A DNA stretch of 64,000 bases, taken from Bettongia penicillata ogilbyi (Eukaryota; Chordata; Mammalia; Diprotodontia; Potoroidae). Shown here piece after piece: positions 35,535-45,200 of this stretch. The notes under the pieces are model-generated. The model saw nothing but the letters and a program-made list of their open reading frames with translations, did no database searches and was not told the DNA's origin. Position 1 is the stretch's first letter. Every line of letters starts with the position of its first letter. The stretch is taken from contig JAJHZJ010000413.1 in NCBI GenBank assembly GCA_023548195.1, forward strand, positions 15,373,941 to 15,437,940. Direction: 5' to 3'. The translations under genes were made by a program, and so were the position numbers.

Positions 35535-35549
35535 GAAAGATGCTTTCTA
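35535..35549. repeat. 15-bp target-site duplication, left copy
   Basis: 'gaaagatgctttcta', identical to 36717-36731. It directly precedes the first base of the L1 insert. Confidence 0.93.
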
Positions 35550-36327
35550 CACAACCAAACCCAATGCAACCAAAATTCGGAGGGATGTAGCAAATTGGGA
35601 AAAAATTTTTACAGTTAAGCTCGGGGATAAAGGCCTCATTTCTAGAATATATAGAGAACTGACTCAAATATATAACCATACAAGTCATTCCCCAATTGAT
35701 AAATGGTCAAAGGATATGAACAAGCAATTTTCAGGGGAAGAAATCAAAGATATCTATAATCATATGAAAAAGTGCTCTAAATCACTATTGATTAGAGAGA
35801 TGCAAATCAAAACAACTCTGAGGTACCACATCACACCTGTAAGATTGGCAAACATGACAGAACAGGAAAATGATAAATGCTGGAGAGGATGTGGGAGAGT
35901 TGGAACACTAATTCATTGTTGGTGGAGCTGTGAGATCATCCAACCCTTCTGGAGAATGGTTTGGAACTATGCCCAAAGGGCTACAAAAATGTGCATACCC
36001 TTTGACCCAGAAATATCGCTACTAGGACTGTATCCTCAAGAGATTATAAAAACGGGAAAGGGTCCCACGTGTACAAAAATATTTAAAGCAGCACTCTTTG
36101 TGGAAAAAAATTGGAAGTCAAGGGGATGCCCATCAATTGGGGAATGGCTGAATAAATTATGGTATATGAATGTAATGGAGTACTATTGTGCCATAAGAAA
36201 TGATGAACAAGAAGACTTCAGGGAGGCCTGGAAGGACTTATATGATCTGATGCTGAGCGAAAGGAGCAGAACCAGGAGAACTTTGTGCACAGCAACGACC
36301 ACAGTGTGCGAGAGTTTTTTCTGGTAG
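35550..36327 (+). pseudogene. L1 ORF2 C-terminal fragment, frame still open
   Basis: About 258 codons encode the C-terminal end of the L1 endonuclease/reverse-transcriptase protein. The fragment lies after the reverse-transcriptase domain, so it has no catalytic site. The L1 cysteine motif is visible as C-x3-C-x7-H-x4-C in 'CWRGCGRVGTLIHCWWSC', followed by 'IPFDPEISLLGLYPQE' and 'CPSIGEWLNKLWYMNVMEYY', typical of this region. It ends 'CESFFW' and a stop at 36325-36327. There is no stop or frameshift inside, which suggests a fairly young insertion. The open frame extends upstream to an ATG at 35479, but those first 23-24 codons come from the antisense HAL1, so that start is not native. No promoter is seen. 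Confidence 0.9.
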
Positions 36328-36716
36328 ACATGGAACTTTGTAATAACACAAGAACTTACTGAGAAAAAAAAAATCCTAATGTCGGTCTTCTAAGGCAAAA
36401 TGCCTTCCACACTCAGAGAAAGAAATACGGAAGTCATTTGCAGAATGTAGCAGATCATGTTTGTGTGTGGGTGGGTTTCAGTGTATTATGCTTTGATTTG
36501 TTATATGATTTCTTCCATTTATTTTAGTTCGACTACATAGCATGACTATAGTGAAAATGTGCTCAATAGGAAAGTATTTGTAGAACTTAAACAGAATTAT
36601 ATGCTGTCATGGGGAGGGAGGGGGGTAGTAGGGGAAGGGTGGGGGGGATAAAATCTTATCTTTAAGGAAATGATTGTAAAACATTAAAAAACAATTAAAA
36701 TTAAAATAAAAAAAAA
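35550..36716 (+). mobile_element. 5'-truncated L1 insertion (ORF2 C-terminus and 3' UTR)
   Basis: A 1,167-bp sense L1 fragment bounded by a perfect 15-bp target duplication and ending in an A-rich tail ('ttaaaataaaaaaaa'). It holds the last part of ORF2, then a 3' UTR with 'tctaaggcaaaatgccttcc' and a G-rich stretch at 36610-36650. The 5' truncation and A-tail are the signature of target-primed reverse transcription. Its orientation is opposite to the host HAL1. Confidence 0.93.
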
Positions 36717-36731
36717 GAAAGATGCTTTCTA
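36717..36731. repeat. 15-bp target-site duplication, right copy
   Basis: Identical to 35535-35549. After it the antisense HAL1 ORF1 resumes ('ggtcttccttttgattgtgg'). Confidence 0.93.
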
Positions 36732-38044
36732 GGTCTTCCTTTTGATTGTGGCTTTTGACTAGTCCAGTGATTCCGATATTATCTCTCCTGGATCTATTTT
36801 CCACTTCAGATATTTTTCCAGTGAGATATTTTATGTTTTCTTCCATTTTTTCATTCTTTTGAATTTGTTTGATCCTTAATGTTGCATAGTGAAGTGTAAA
36901 TAGCTTTCATTTGTCCAATTTTAACTTTATAAGTGTTGTTTTCCTACATTAGCTTTTGTACTTTCTTTTCCATTTGGCCAATTGTACTCTTTAAGGAGTT
37001 ATTTTCTTCAGTGGATTTTTGTATCTCCTTTTCCTTTTGACCAGTTTTACTCTTTAAACAATTTTCCAAGTTGACTCTTTTTCCTAATTCTCTTGCCTCA
37101 CTCTTATTTCTTTCCCCGTTTCCCCTCTACCTGTCTAATGTGGTTTTGAGCTCATTTTTGAGTTTTTCTGTGAGCTCTTCCCATTTTTCTTTGGGGCTTT
37201 GCCCATAGGTATTTTGATATTGTTGTCCTCTTTTGAGGACATCTGTCTTGATCTTTCCTGTCACCAGAATAACTTTCCTAGGTCATATTCTTCTCTTGTT
37301 TTTTTTTTTATTCTTTGCATTCTTTGTGGGGGGGGAGGTGGTTTTCTCCTCAGACTCCTTGTTCCAGTGCCTGCAGGCCCTGACTGTTTACCTGTTGTTG
37401 TACTGATTTTGCTCTTAGTCACCTGGGAGTCCCTTAGCTCTGGTGCTATGTTGAGGGGGTGGTGCAGATGACTGCCACTGCTGGAGGCCAAAGGGGTCTG
37501 TCAGCTTACCTAGGGCTGAACAGGAGTCCTAGTGCTGTTGTCTGATGTGTAGTGAGTCCTGGTGAGAGTCCTAGTGATGTGTTTATGCATTTTCCTGGGG
37601 CTACACTGAAACACACAGAGATCTGGTGTTGGAGGATGCCTGTTTGCCCAGGGTTATGATGAAGAACATGCTGGTTCTCAGATATGGAGTCTGCTAGTCC
37701 TCTGGCTTTGCTAAGGCATTTGGGTGGATTCTGGTATTGGTGTTTGCCTGCTCCACCACATTGGGACTCAGTATTTACTGCTGGTTTGCTGAGGTGCAAC
37801 TTGCTACTGCCATGCTTCCTGCCCTGGAATGTACTCTCCTTTTAGCTGAATGAGATAGAATCTTCTTGACAATATTCCAAGATTATGACACTAAAAGATT
37901 GTTCCACCCTACCTTTGTGTGGGTTCTACTCTTCCAGCATTAGTTTTGGGGTACTATTTTACAGTTGTTTGGAGGTGAATATGAAAGTTATGGCAGTTTA
38001 TTGCATACTCTACCTTCTTGGCTCCTGGAAGTGATGTCTCTAGC

Positions 38045-38305
38045 ATCTCTTAGAATCGTTTCCTTTCTTCAAAGTTCAATTCATGTATCACCTCCAATAA
38101 GCATCCTTTCCTAAACTTTTTAGTTTTCAGCATTGTCTCTTTGCTCAGATCATCATATATTTGATTATGTGCTGCATCTCTTCAGTAGAATATAAATTCA
38201 TTGAGTGAACATACTATTTGAATTTTTTTTAATTTATAGTGCCTAGTAGAGTTCCTGGCATATAGAAAATACTTAATAAATACTTCTTTGATTGGTTTCA
38301 TTCAG
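38045..38305 (+). mobile_element. L2 3' tail
   Basis: 'gttcaattcatgtatcacct', 'ccaataagcatcctttccta', 'aatataaattcattgagtga', 'ttcctggcatatagaaaata' and 'cttaataaatacttctttga' follow the L2 3' region in order. It abuts the 5' end of the antisense HAL1. Confidence 0.75.
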
Positions 38306-38934
38306 GCTTCCTTAACATATAAAAATGGTCTCTACGGTAGAGTAGCTCCACTTACTTAGAAAGTGTGACTCCAGAACTTACATGTATCCAAGTAAATGGT
38401 TCATGCTGATGATCCTCACATATTTGATCAAGAATGTCAGCTGAAATCTAAGAGGTTAGGGCTCCTTTTGCATATTAGACATTCATTTAACTATATAATC
38501 AGGATATGGGAAATCATGGCATAGGATGGGCAAGCATAGATGGATTACAGTCTGCATTTATGGCTGCATATTGATGAGATCAGAGATACATGGAAGTTTG
38601 AAAGGAATTTTTTGAAAAAAACTAACAGACATAACTCCCTCTATAAAAAGCAAAAAAAAAAAAACAAAAACGTTTAATCAACTATCATGTGGGAATGTAA
38701 AATTAAGTAAAAATTTTTTCTTTTTTCTTACATCCAAAGACTAACATTATTATTGCAGTTTCAAATTCCCTAGAATTTCTTTCTGACAGAAGGAGGTGTT
38801 AATGTTTCTGGGCTTTTGTTTTCCTAAAGAAATCAATTTCTTCTGTCTCACTATATAGTATTTCTAAATAAAACAAAGTAACATTTAACAGAATGTCATA
38901 GAATTTTTCTTAACAATGTTTGATATAGTGGTAG
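38306..38934. other. No recognisable element
   Basis: Non-coding DNA with an A-run at about 38650-38675 and no open frame above 60 codons. Confidence 0.45.
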
Positions 38935-39125
38935 ACTTTTAGAAATGATTATTGGTAGAGGAGAGATTTTGGTCTGAGTCCTGTATCTGCTACTCACAAT
39001 CTGTGTGATCAGTGACAAGTTAATTCAAATACTCTGGTTTTCTGCTTTGTTATGAAAAAAATGAACAGATTTAACTAGAAACTAAAGAATATGGTCTCTC
39101 CCAGGTCTAAATTCTATGATCATAT
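38935..39125 (+). mobile_element. MIR SINE
   Basis: 'gatatagtggtagactttta', 'gtcctgtatctgctactcac', 'ctgtgtgatcagtgacaagt' and 'cccaggtctaaattctatga' follow MIR order. Confidence 0.6.
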
Positions 39126-39449
39126 GAGAAAGATTAATTTAGGGAATTGGGGAGATGGATCATTAATTTTAAGGCAATGACTCCTTAGTTTTCAATACCA
39201 AATGCCTTTAAAATCAGAAAATAAATAGGTTTTCAAAAAAAGAGAAGGTTATTAGCACCAGATCTACTTTTGGCCAGTATAGTTCACACTTTCTCTCACT
39301 GTCCAGAGATGTAAATGTTAATAGATATACTTGTAGAAGTCTGGAGTATTCTATGTTTCATGGGATCCCATATGCCATAAATGAGAAATTAACCAAGAAA
39401 AGTAGTGTAAGAGATATCACTTAAGCAAAAGAAGACAAACACAGACAAT

Positions 39450-39675
39450 GTGCGTACACAATGTACGCACACTTGATGAAGAGAGGGAGGATAAAAAGAT
39501 GGACTAGCTATGTGATCACAATAAGGTCGCACACACACGCACACACTTGATGAAGAGAGGGAGGATAAAAAGATGGACTAGCTATGTGATCACAATAAGG
39601 TCGCACACACACGCACACACTTGATGAAGAGAGGGAGGATAAAAAGATGGACTAGCTATGTGATCACAATAAGGT
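39450..39675. repeat. 74-bp minisatellite, 2.8 copies, with adjacent hairpin
   Basis: Units begin at 39471, 39545 and 39619 ('acttgatgaagagagggagg'); the third stops after 57 bp at 39675. As read by eye the copies are identical. Each unit ends in an AC-rich spacer ('cgcacacacacgcacac'). Immediately upstream, 'gtgcgtac' (39450-39457) and 'gtacgcac' (39463-39470) form a perfect 8-bp inverted repeat with a 5-bp loop. No coding frame is involved. Confidence 0.95.
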
Positions 39676-40984
39676 ATACAAAAGGTACATTCAAATATTA
39701 GAGTACTAAAGGGAATGGGACAATCTACTCTAAAAAATAATTAAAGGATTTCTTTCGATAATTTAGGCTAAACACATGTAATACATTTTGATAAAATAGA
39801 CTATTCAAACCAAAGATTATTTTATTTCTAGTACTCAGGTAAACTTCATAATTTACCTTTGATTCAGCAAATATTTCTGTGACTACTATATTCTGGGCAT
39901 GTTGGGAGACTGTGGGTATGATGAAAATGAGATGAATAGAAGTCCTCTTCTTTGGACTTATATTAACTTTGTAATGTAAAACCTGTTTTGATGTTCTAAT
40001 CTTTCAAAAGTTAGTTTGTCCCACGATAGCACCAGAAACTTTATATAGCCAAGAGTTAGCATGTGTAATACAGCCAGACATGCTATCACTCCCACAAAAT
40101 CTGGTGGCACCTTGGCTAGTCACAACAATTACATGGAGCCCTAGGCACTCAATCCTAATAAAGAAGCATGGCTTTGGGCAAGCTATTGAAGGAGTTCCTA
40201 ACTGACTTTTTTCAGGTTTCTCCTGGTTCTGATCATCAGCTCCTTCAGGCATTTTTTCAGAGACTTTGCTCCATTTTTTCGAAAGTATATAGAAAAACTC
40301 CTTTGCCCCTGGCTACTCAGGGAACTGCACCTGGGGAATGATACTGCAGTCAAGCTCACATTTGCAAGGAAAATAAAAGCATACAAGAAGATAATTTTTT
40401 TTGTATTCTCTTTAAATCAATTTGCTAAGATAGTCTCAGTAGGAAAGGTATTTTCCATAGGCATTCATGTCTGTTGTATATTAAGAGCATTCACAGCCTC
40501 CTCGAAACTCTCTTTATTTTGGTGTGTCATTGGATCTCCTGTATTTAATCTGTGTGTATAGAAGAGGTAGTAAATTAACTCATCCATAATACTAATTCTC
40601 TAGTCATCATTCATTAATTCTTCATTGCTCCCCCAAATAGTAAAGACTTGAGGAAATGGGTGAAGAAAAGGTATCTACTGTTGCAGGGACAAGGTTCTGA
40701 AACATCGGAACCATTTGAGGAAAGGCTTGAGTAATGGGCTATAGTGATGAACCCTAGACAAAAGAATTTTGATATGGTAGTGTGACAGCATTAGGCTTTT
40801 AGGGACAGAGAAGAATGCACAGAAAGCTAGGAGGAAGTTTGAGAAATGAGAAATTAAGGCACAAAGAGAAAACTTCATAATTTTGTCTGGGTATAGAGAA
40901 ATAATAAAGGGAAATAATTTATGTTTAGAGCAAAGAATAAATATGAATTTTTAAGAACCATAGTAGCAGCAACAATAACAAAGT
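39676..40984. other. No recognisable gene or repeat
   Basis: Antisense open frames 40004-40252, 40198-40386 and 40675-40878 are short and motif-free. No transposon is assigned. Confidence 0.4.
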
Positions 40985-41110
40985 GACCCTTTTATATGGC
41001 ATATTCTTTCCCAAGTACTTCCTTGACAATTATTCTGTAGAGTGGGTAATGGAAATTTCATTATTCCCATTTTACAGATAAGGAACACAGATCTCAGAGA
41101 TGTGTACAGC
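40985..41110 (-). mobile_element. MIR-like SINE fragment, antisense
   Basis: 'atggcatattctttcccaag', 'ttattcccattttacagata' and 'aggaacacagatctcagaga' are antisense SINE blocks. Confidence 0.5.
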
Positions 41111-41954
41111 ATAGAAGTAAATTCCATTTTCATAAAAATGATCTGTTGAGTTATAAAAGATACATCATGGTCTTATAAAATGGAATCATAGCATTAAAAT
41201 GAGCATAATGATAGACCATTCACCACAGACTGGAAATAATAAATTATATTGTTCTAATGGACTTTCAACCTGTATTTCAAAAGGATGTTGATTATTTTGT
41301 AAGCCATGAATTTCAAAGAATCATGTTTAGATATTTCAGGAGACAGAAATGCATTTAGAAAACACTTATTTCTTCCCAGAATTATCAATTATAAGCACTT
41401 TTGCCATGGGTGAGAGGGTGGCCAGTCACCTTCAAAATGGGCAATTCCCTGAAGTTCTTCATAGTATGTGTGCGTTTTTCTCCCCTCTGGATTTGAGCAG
41501 TGTCTGTAAACTTCAGAAAATGTTTAACTTATATCTCTGAGAACCTCTTCATTCCAGGAGGATAGAGTCTAGTAGTCAAAGATGTGGTATCTCAAGTCTC
41601 AAAACAAAAATGAAGAGAAGAAATTGAGTTAACTAAGGAAATAAGCATCACAAGCAGGTTGGTCCTGATGTTGTTTCTTATCTCTGCTTTTTTCTGATTC
41701 CACTAAAGAACTGACTTCCCACTAAAAGATTTCACTTGCTGTTGTTCTGATTATAGTAGGACATTAAGATGTCATTGCCTGATGGACTTGACTCCCAGAA
41801 GAGTTGGTGGTAGCCTGTTGGAGTAGCTTATTATTACACATGCATTTCCATCTGGTGGAATATTTGCGTGGGATACTTTTGAGCCCAAGGCCTTTGTTAC
41901 TTTTCCTTTTCAAATGTACGCAACTTGCTCACCTTCCTTTTCAAGTACTCCAGA
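41111..41954. other. No recognisable element
   Basis: Non-coding. The frames 41349-41540 and 41804-42001 have no domains, and the second runs into the purine tract. Confidence 0.4.
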
Positions 41955-42140
41955 AAGAAAGAGAAGACAGACAGAAAGAAAGAAAGAAGGAAAGAGAATG
42001 AAAGGAAGGAGGAAAGAAAGAAAAAAGAGAGATAGGAACAAAAAGAGAGGGAGGGAGAGAAAAAAAGGGAAAGGAAGAAGAGAGGAAGGGGTGATAAAAG
42101 GAGAAAAAAGGAAGAAAAAAACAGAAAGAAAAGAATGAAA
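41955..42140. repeat. Long purine-rich (GAAA/GGAA)n tract
   Basis: About 185 bp of nearly uninterrupted A and G on the + strand. The Lys/Arg/Glu-rich sense frame and Phe/Ser/Leu-rich antisense frames here come from this composition. Purine tracts of this length can form triplex DNA; that is general knowledge, not shown here. Confidence 0.9.
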
Positions 42141-42299
42141 GTAAAATGACACTAGGAGTAAGGTAAGAGACACCTAGCATTGAACTGCTATGGGGAATTC
42201 CCCATTAGGGAAATTACCCCTGCCAAGCAGATAACAAGAGATTCCTTTTAGATATGAAATTCTTGATTTCATGATTCATTACGAGACAGTACATACCTC

Positions 42300-42740
42300 A
42301 GGGCTCAGTTTGTATATATCTTTTATTTACTTATATTTATGTGCATGTTGCTTACCCAATTATATTGTGAGCTTCTTGAGAAAAGAGAATGTTTCACTTT
42401 TCTTTCTATGATAACTTAGTAGTTAACACATAGTGCTTAAAATATGCCAGACGCTGTGCTAGGAGCTTTACAATTTTTACTTCATTTGATTCTTAGAACA
42501 TTTCCGGAATACTGATGTTATTATTATTTCTATTTTACAGATAGAGAAACTGAGGCAGACAGATTTAATTTGTCCAGGGTCGCACAGCTAGGAATTATCT
42601 GAGGCTGGATTTGAACTCAAGTCTTCCTGACTCCAGAGCTGGCACTGTACCACTCAGCTGTCCCAATTTTCCACACTTAGTACAGTGTCTGGAACATAGT
42701 AAGCATTTCAATCTTCATTGATGATCGATTGATTAAGCAG
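42300..42740 (+). mobile_element. L2 3' tail, split by a SINE
   Basis: Left part: 'ttgtatatatcttttattta', 'ttatattgtgagcttcttga', 'gagaaaagagaatgtttcac'. The right part resumes at about 42663: 'ttttccacacttagtacagt', 'gtctggaacatagtaagcat'. Joined, the two halves give the normal L2 order. Confidence 0.75.
42425..42662 (-). mobile_element. MIR-like SINE, antisense, inside the L2 tail
   Basis: 'tatttctattttacagatag', 'agaaactgaggcagacagat', 'tccagggtcgcacagctagg', 'tggatttgaactcaagtctt' and 'ctgtaccactcagctgtccc' give the full antisense SINE order. It is better conserved than most MIR-like copies here, as expected for an insert into an older L2. Confidence 0.8.
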
Positions 42741-43796
42741 GGTTCAAAATAACTGAAACTATTGAAGCAATCAAAATAATAACAATAGCGTCTACACGAA
42801 ATTCATCTGGCTCTGCTGGCCCTCTCCAGGGTTTAAGGGAGATATAACAAATCATGGATTCGGGACAGTCAGCTATAGGGACTTTCCCAGTGAGTGATTC
42901 AGACCAGTATGATGAGGGCAAGACTGTGCAAGTGGAAATGGGGGTGTGGCAGAAGGGAGCAATTCAAAAGACACTACAAAAAAAGTCAAAACTTCCTAAC
43001 TCTGACTTGACGTTTGAGATATTTAGTAATAAATGGGAAGAAATAGAATTGCCCCTTAAGGTGGCAGCAGAGGCAAATGAAAAGGTGACAAGATTGTGTC
43101 TGTTCAGTTTTCAAGGTAGGGTGAGTTCTGAAATTTAAAAAAAATAATCCGGCCATGAGGAGAGAAAACTGTGTTGAATGCAAGAGATGGAAGGGGTCTA
43201 TGGTAGAGACCATAGAGTCCTCAGAGAATGCATCAAAATTGCAGGTAAAGCAACTGGTCTTAGAGAGGAAAAATATATCCCTTTTTTTTGATATTAGAAG
43301 GAAATATCAAGTAGAGAGACAAAAAAAATTGTAATATGAGGTTGAAGCTAATGGCAATAGCTCATTCATGACGCCTTTGGTTTTCTCCATGAAGTAAGAG
43401 ACAAGGTCACATGATATGGTTGTTCTATTACTAGTTTCAACCTCTCTTGTTGGAATCCCAGGTTCCCTGGAGGTAATTAAACTCTTCAGGCAGAATTATA
43501 AATGGAAACTACAAAGAGTTCAGTGTATGTAAACACAGGTTGCCTAGCAAGGTGGGGATAGGCTAATCACATAAAACAAAAGTATTATGTCACCTTTATG
43601 GGGAGAAATGTCTTTCCACACTGTTTTCATGTTCAAGGAAGGGTATGACACTTACATAAGGGTTGGTATAACACCGACAGCAAAAAGGATATGTGTTATA
43701 TAAGCACCTGATAAAATTCCTATAGTGAAAAAAGACTTAAAATGAAATAGTCAAAGTGAAGTATCACTAAATGAATCAGTTCGTGTTCATGTGCTC
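42741..43796. other. No recognisable element
   Basis: Open frames 42733-42921 (-), 42854-43138 (+) and 42986-43213 (-) overlap each other and show no domain. Confidence 0.4.
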
Positions 43797-43915
43797 GTGT
43801 GTGTGTGTGTGTGTGTGTGTGCATGCGTGTGCATGTATATGTGTGTGAGAGAGAGAGAGACAAAGGGAGATAGAGACAGAGAGAGAAAGAGATGCAGAGA
43901 GAGAGAGTGAGGTAA
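43797..43915. repeat. (GT)n then (GA)n compound microsatellite
   Basis: A (GT)n run of about 22 bp, 'gcatgcgtgtgcatg', then (GA)n with 'gggagatagagacagaga' interruptions. Confidence 0.92.
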
Positions 43916-45114
43916 AAATATGATTCCCTCTTTCAGGAACAACATCTCTATGACCTAACTTTTCATATTAGGTCTGTGAGCCTCTGTACCCGAGGCACAA
44001 GTGTTCCCATTTTTCCAATGGGGACATAGACTAGATCCTATGGGAGATGAACCATATCTTTTCCAACCTATCTGTTATTGTCAGTGGTTCTCTCCTTCAT
44101 GTTGCCGCTTGCCAATCCTCTGCTTTTTACTCCAAAACAAGAAGAGGATGACTACTGCAGCCCTAGTTTTCTGCTCTGGTGTTTCCTAGCAAATCTGGAG
44201 GAGCCTTGCTATTTGCCTAAGGCACCGCAGTATTAATTACCAGAGTTTTCATACAAGCAAATTCAATACTTGTCTTCCTCACAGAAAACCTCAGAGGGAG
44301 GCAGATAAGGAAATAGGAAGAAATAGCTTCAGTTTTCCTCCCTTCTCCCCAACCCAATTCATGTTGAAACTGCCTTATATTCATTATCACTTTCCTAAAG
44401 TAAATCATTCATCTGACCTGAGGAGGCTGAAGTTCATTTCATTTTATATGAGAATTGTTCCACTTAAAAAGTGTTGTCTTTAGTTGCAGACCTGACTTAG
44501 GGTCTTAAAACCCCAAAGGACCGTTTCTACTGGCTACTGTGGCTGCTATTGCAAGGGAAGGAATTTTTTAAAAGTATGTTTATGCAGAAGTATACAAAGG
44601 ATAACTTTTGTTGATTTATTTCTCAAGTTCTTGTTATGGCTCAGAGGGAGAAAAGCTCAATGAAGGGAAATACATGAGCAAATGTAAAATCAATTTTATA
44701 TAAGGAAAATATTTTTTCAATTATCTGTGGCAAATTTTTCATCAGTTTCTGAGGACTGTGACAGTTATTCTTTTTAAGGTAAGTTATGATTATACGATCT
44801 TCCAACCAAGGCACTTTGGGGAGAATTTAATAATGCAGTGAGTTAGACTTGCAATTAGCTAAGCAGAGAGATTTTGCTGAGTCTTGAATGCTGAGGGACT
44901 TGCACTCAGATGAGTGACAAATTTCAAATGACATGTATTTTAATGTTGCCACCCAGGTGGTATCAATGCTTCAGGAGTAATAAATTTACATTGCAAATTT
45001 AATTAATCTGTTATGGATCTATGACTACTGAAATGATCAGCATCTGTAAACACATAGACCACAGAGGACAGGAAATGTTTCTATAATAAATGCATGTTCC
45101 CTGGTACGTGTTTT
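43916..45114. other. No recognisable gene or repeat
   Basis: Unique-looking non-coding DNA. Small frames at 44001-44189 and 44217-44408 (-) lack features. Confidence 0.4.
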
Positions 45115-45200
45115 GCTAATATCAAATGAGCTAATGTATATAAAGTGCTTTGCAAACATTAATGAGCCATTTCAATGTCTGTTTTTATTTTTTAGCACTT
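45115..45200 (+). mobile_element. MIR-like SINE 3' end
   Basis: 'aaatgagctaatgtatataa' and 'agtgctttgcaaacattaat' are the sense 3' block of the MIR-like SINEs. Confidence 0.5.

Larger units (their letters stand above)
34630..38035 (-). mobile_element. HAL1/L1 element, antisense, split by a younger L1
   Basis: The element's 3' UTR lies at 34630-35130. ORF1 C-terminal code is on the minus strand at 35140-35466, with 'SHNQITQGLTAATLK' and 'KAKDLGLQPRITYPEKLSI', the hallmark L1 ORF1 C-terminal domain. ORF1 continues past the insertion: the minus frame 36607-36846 reads 'ENRSRRDNIGITGL' then 'EDLESIF', typical of the ORF1 RNA-recognition domain. The coiled-coil code (Lys/Glu-rich on the minus strand) and a GC-richer 5' UTR extend to about 38035, where the antisense 5' end 'accttcttggctcctggaag' sits. 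ORF1 is disrupted at 35535-36731. Sense and antisense frames at 37199-37799 lie in the 5' UTR and are not genes. Confidence 0.8.

Noticed and set aside
37199..37799. GC-richer block with open frames on both strands as an exon or promoter
   Set aside because: It matches the position expected of an L1/HAL1 5' UTR read backwards, directly upstream of the antisense ORF1. CpG content is low.
39471..39675. 74-bp direct repeats as a CRISPR array
   Set aside because: Whole units repeat with no unique spacers, and the genome is mammalian, so it is a minisatellite.
41910..42180. Lys/Arg/Glu-rich and Phe/Ser/Leu-rich frames
   Set aside because: They come from a purine tract with no stop codons for compositional reasons.
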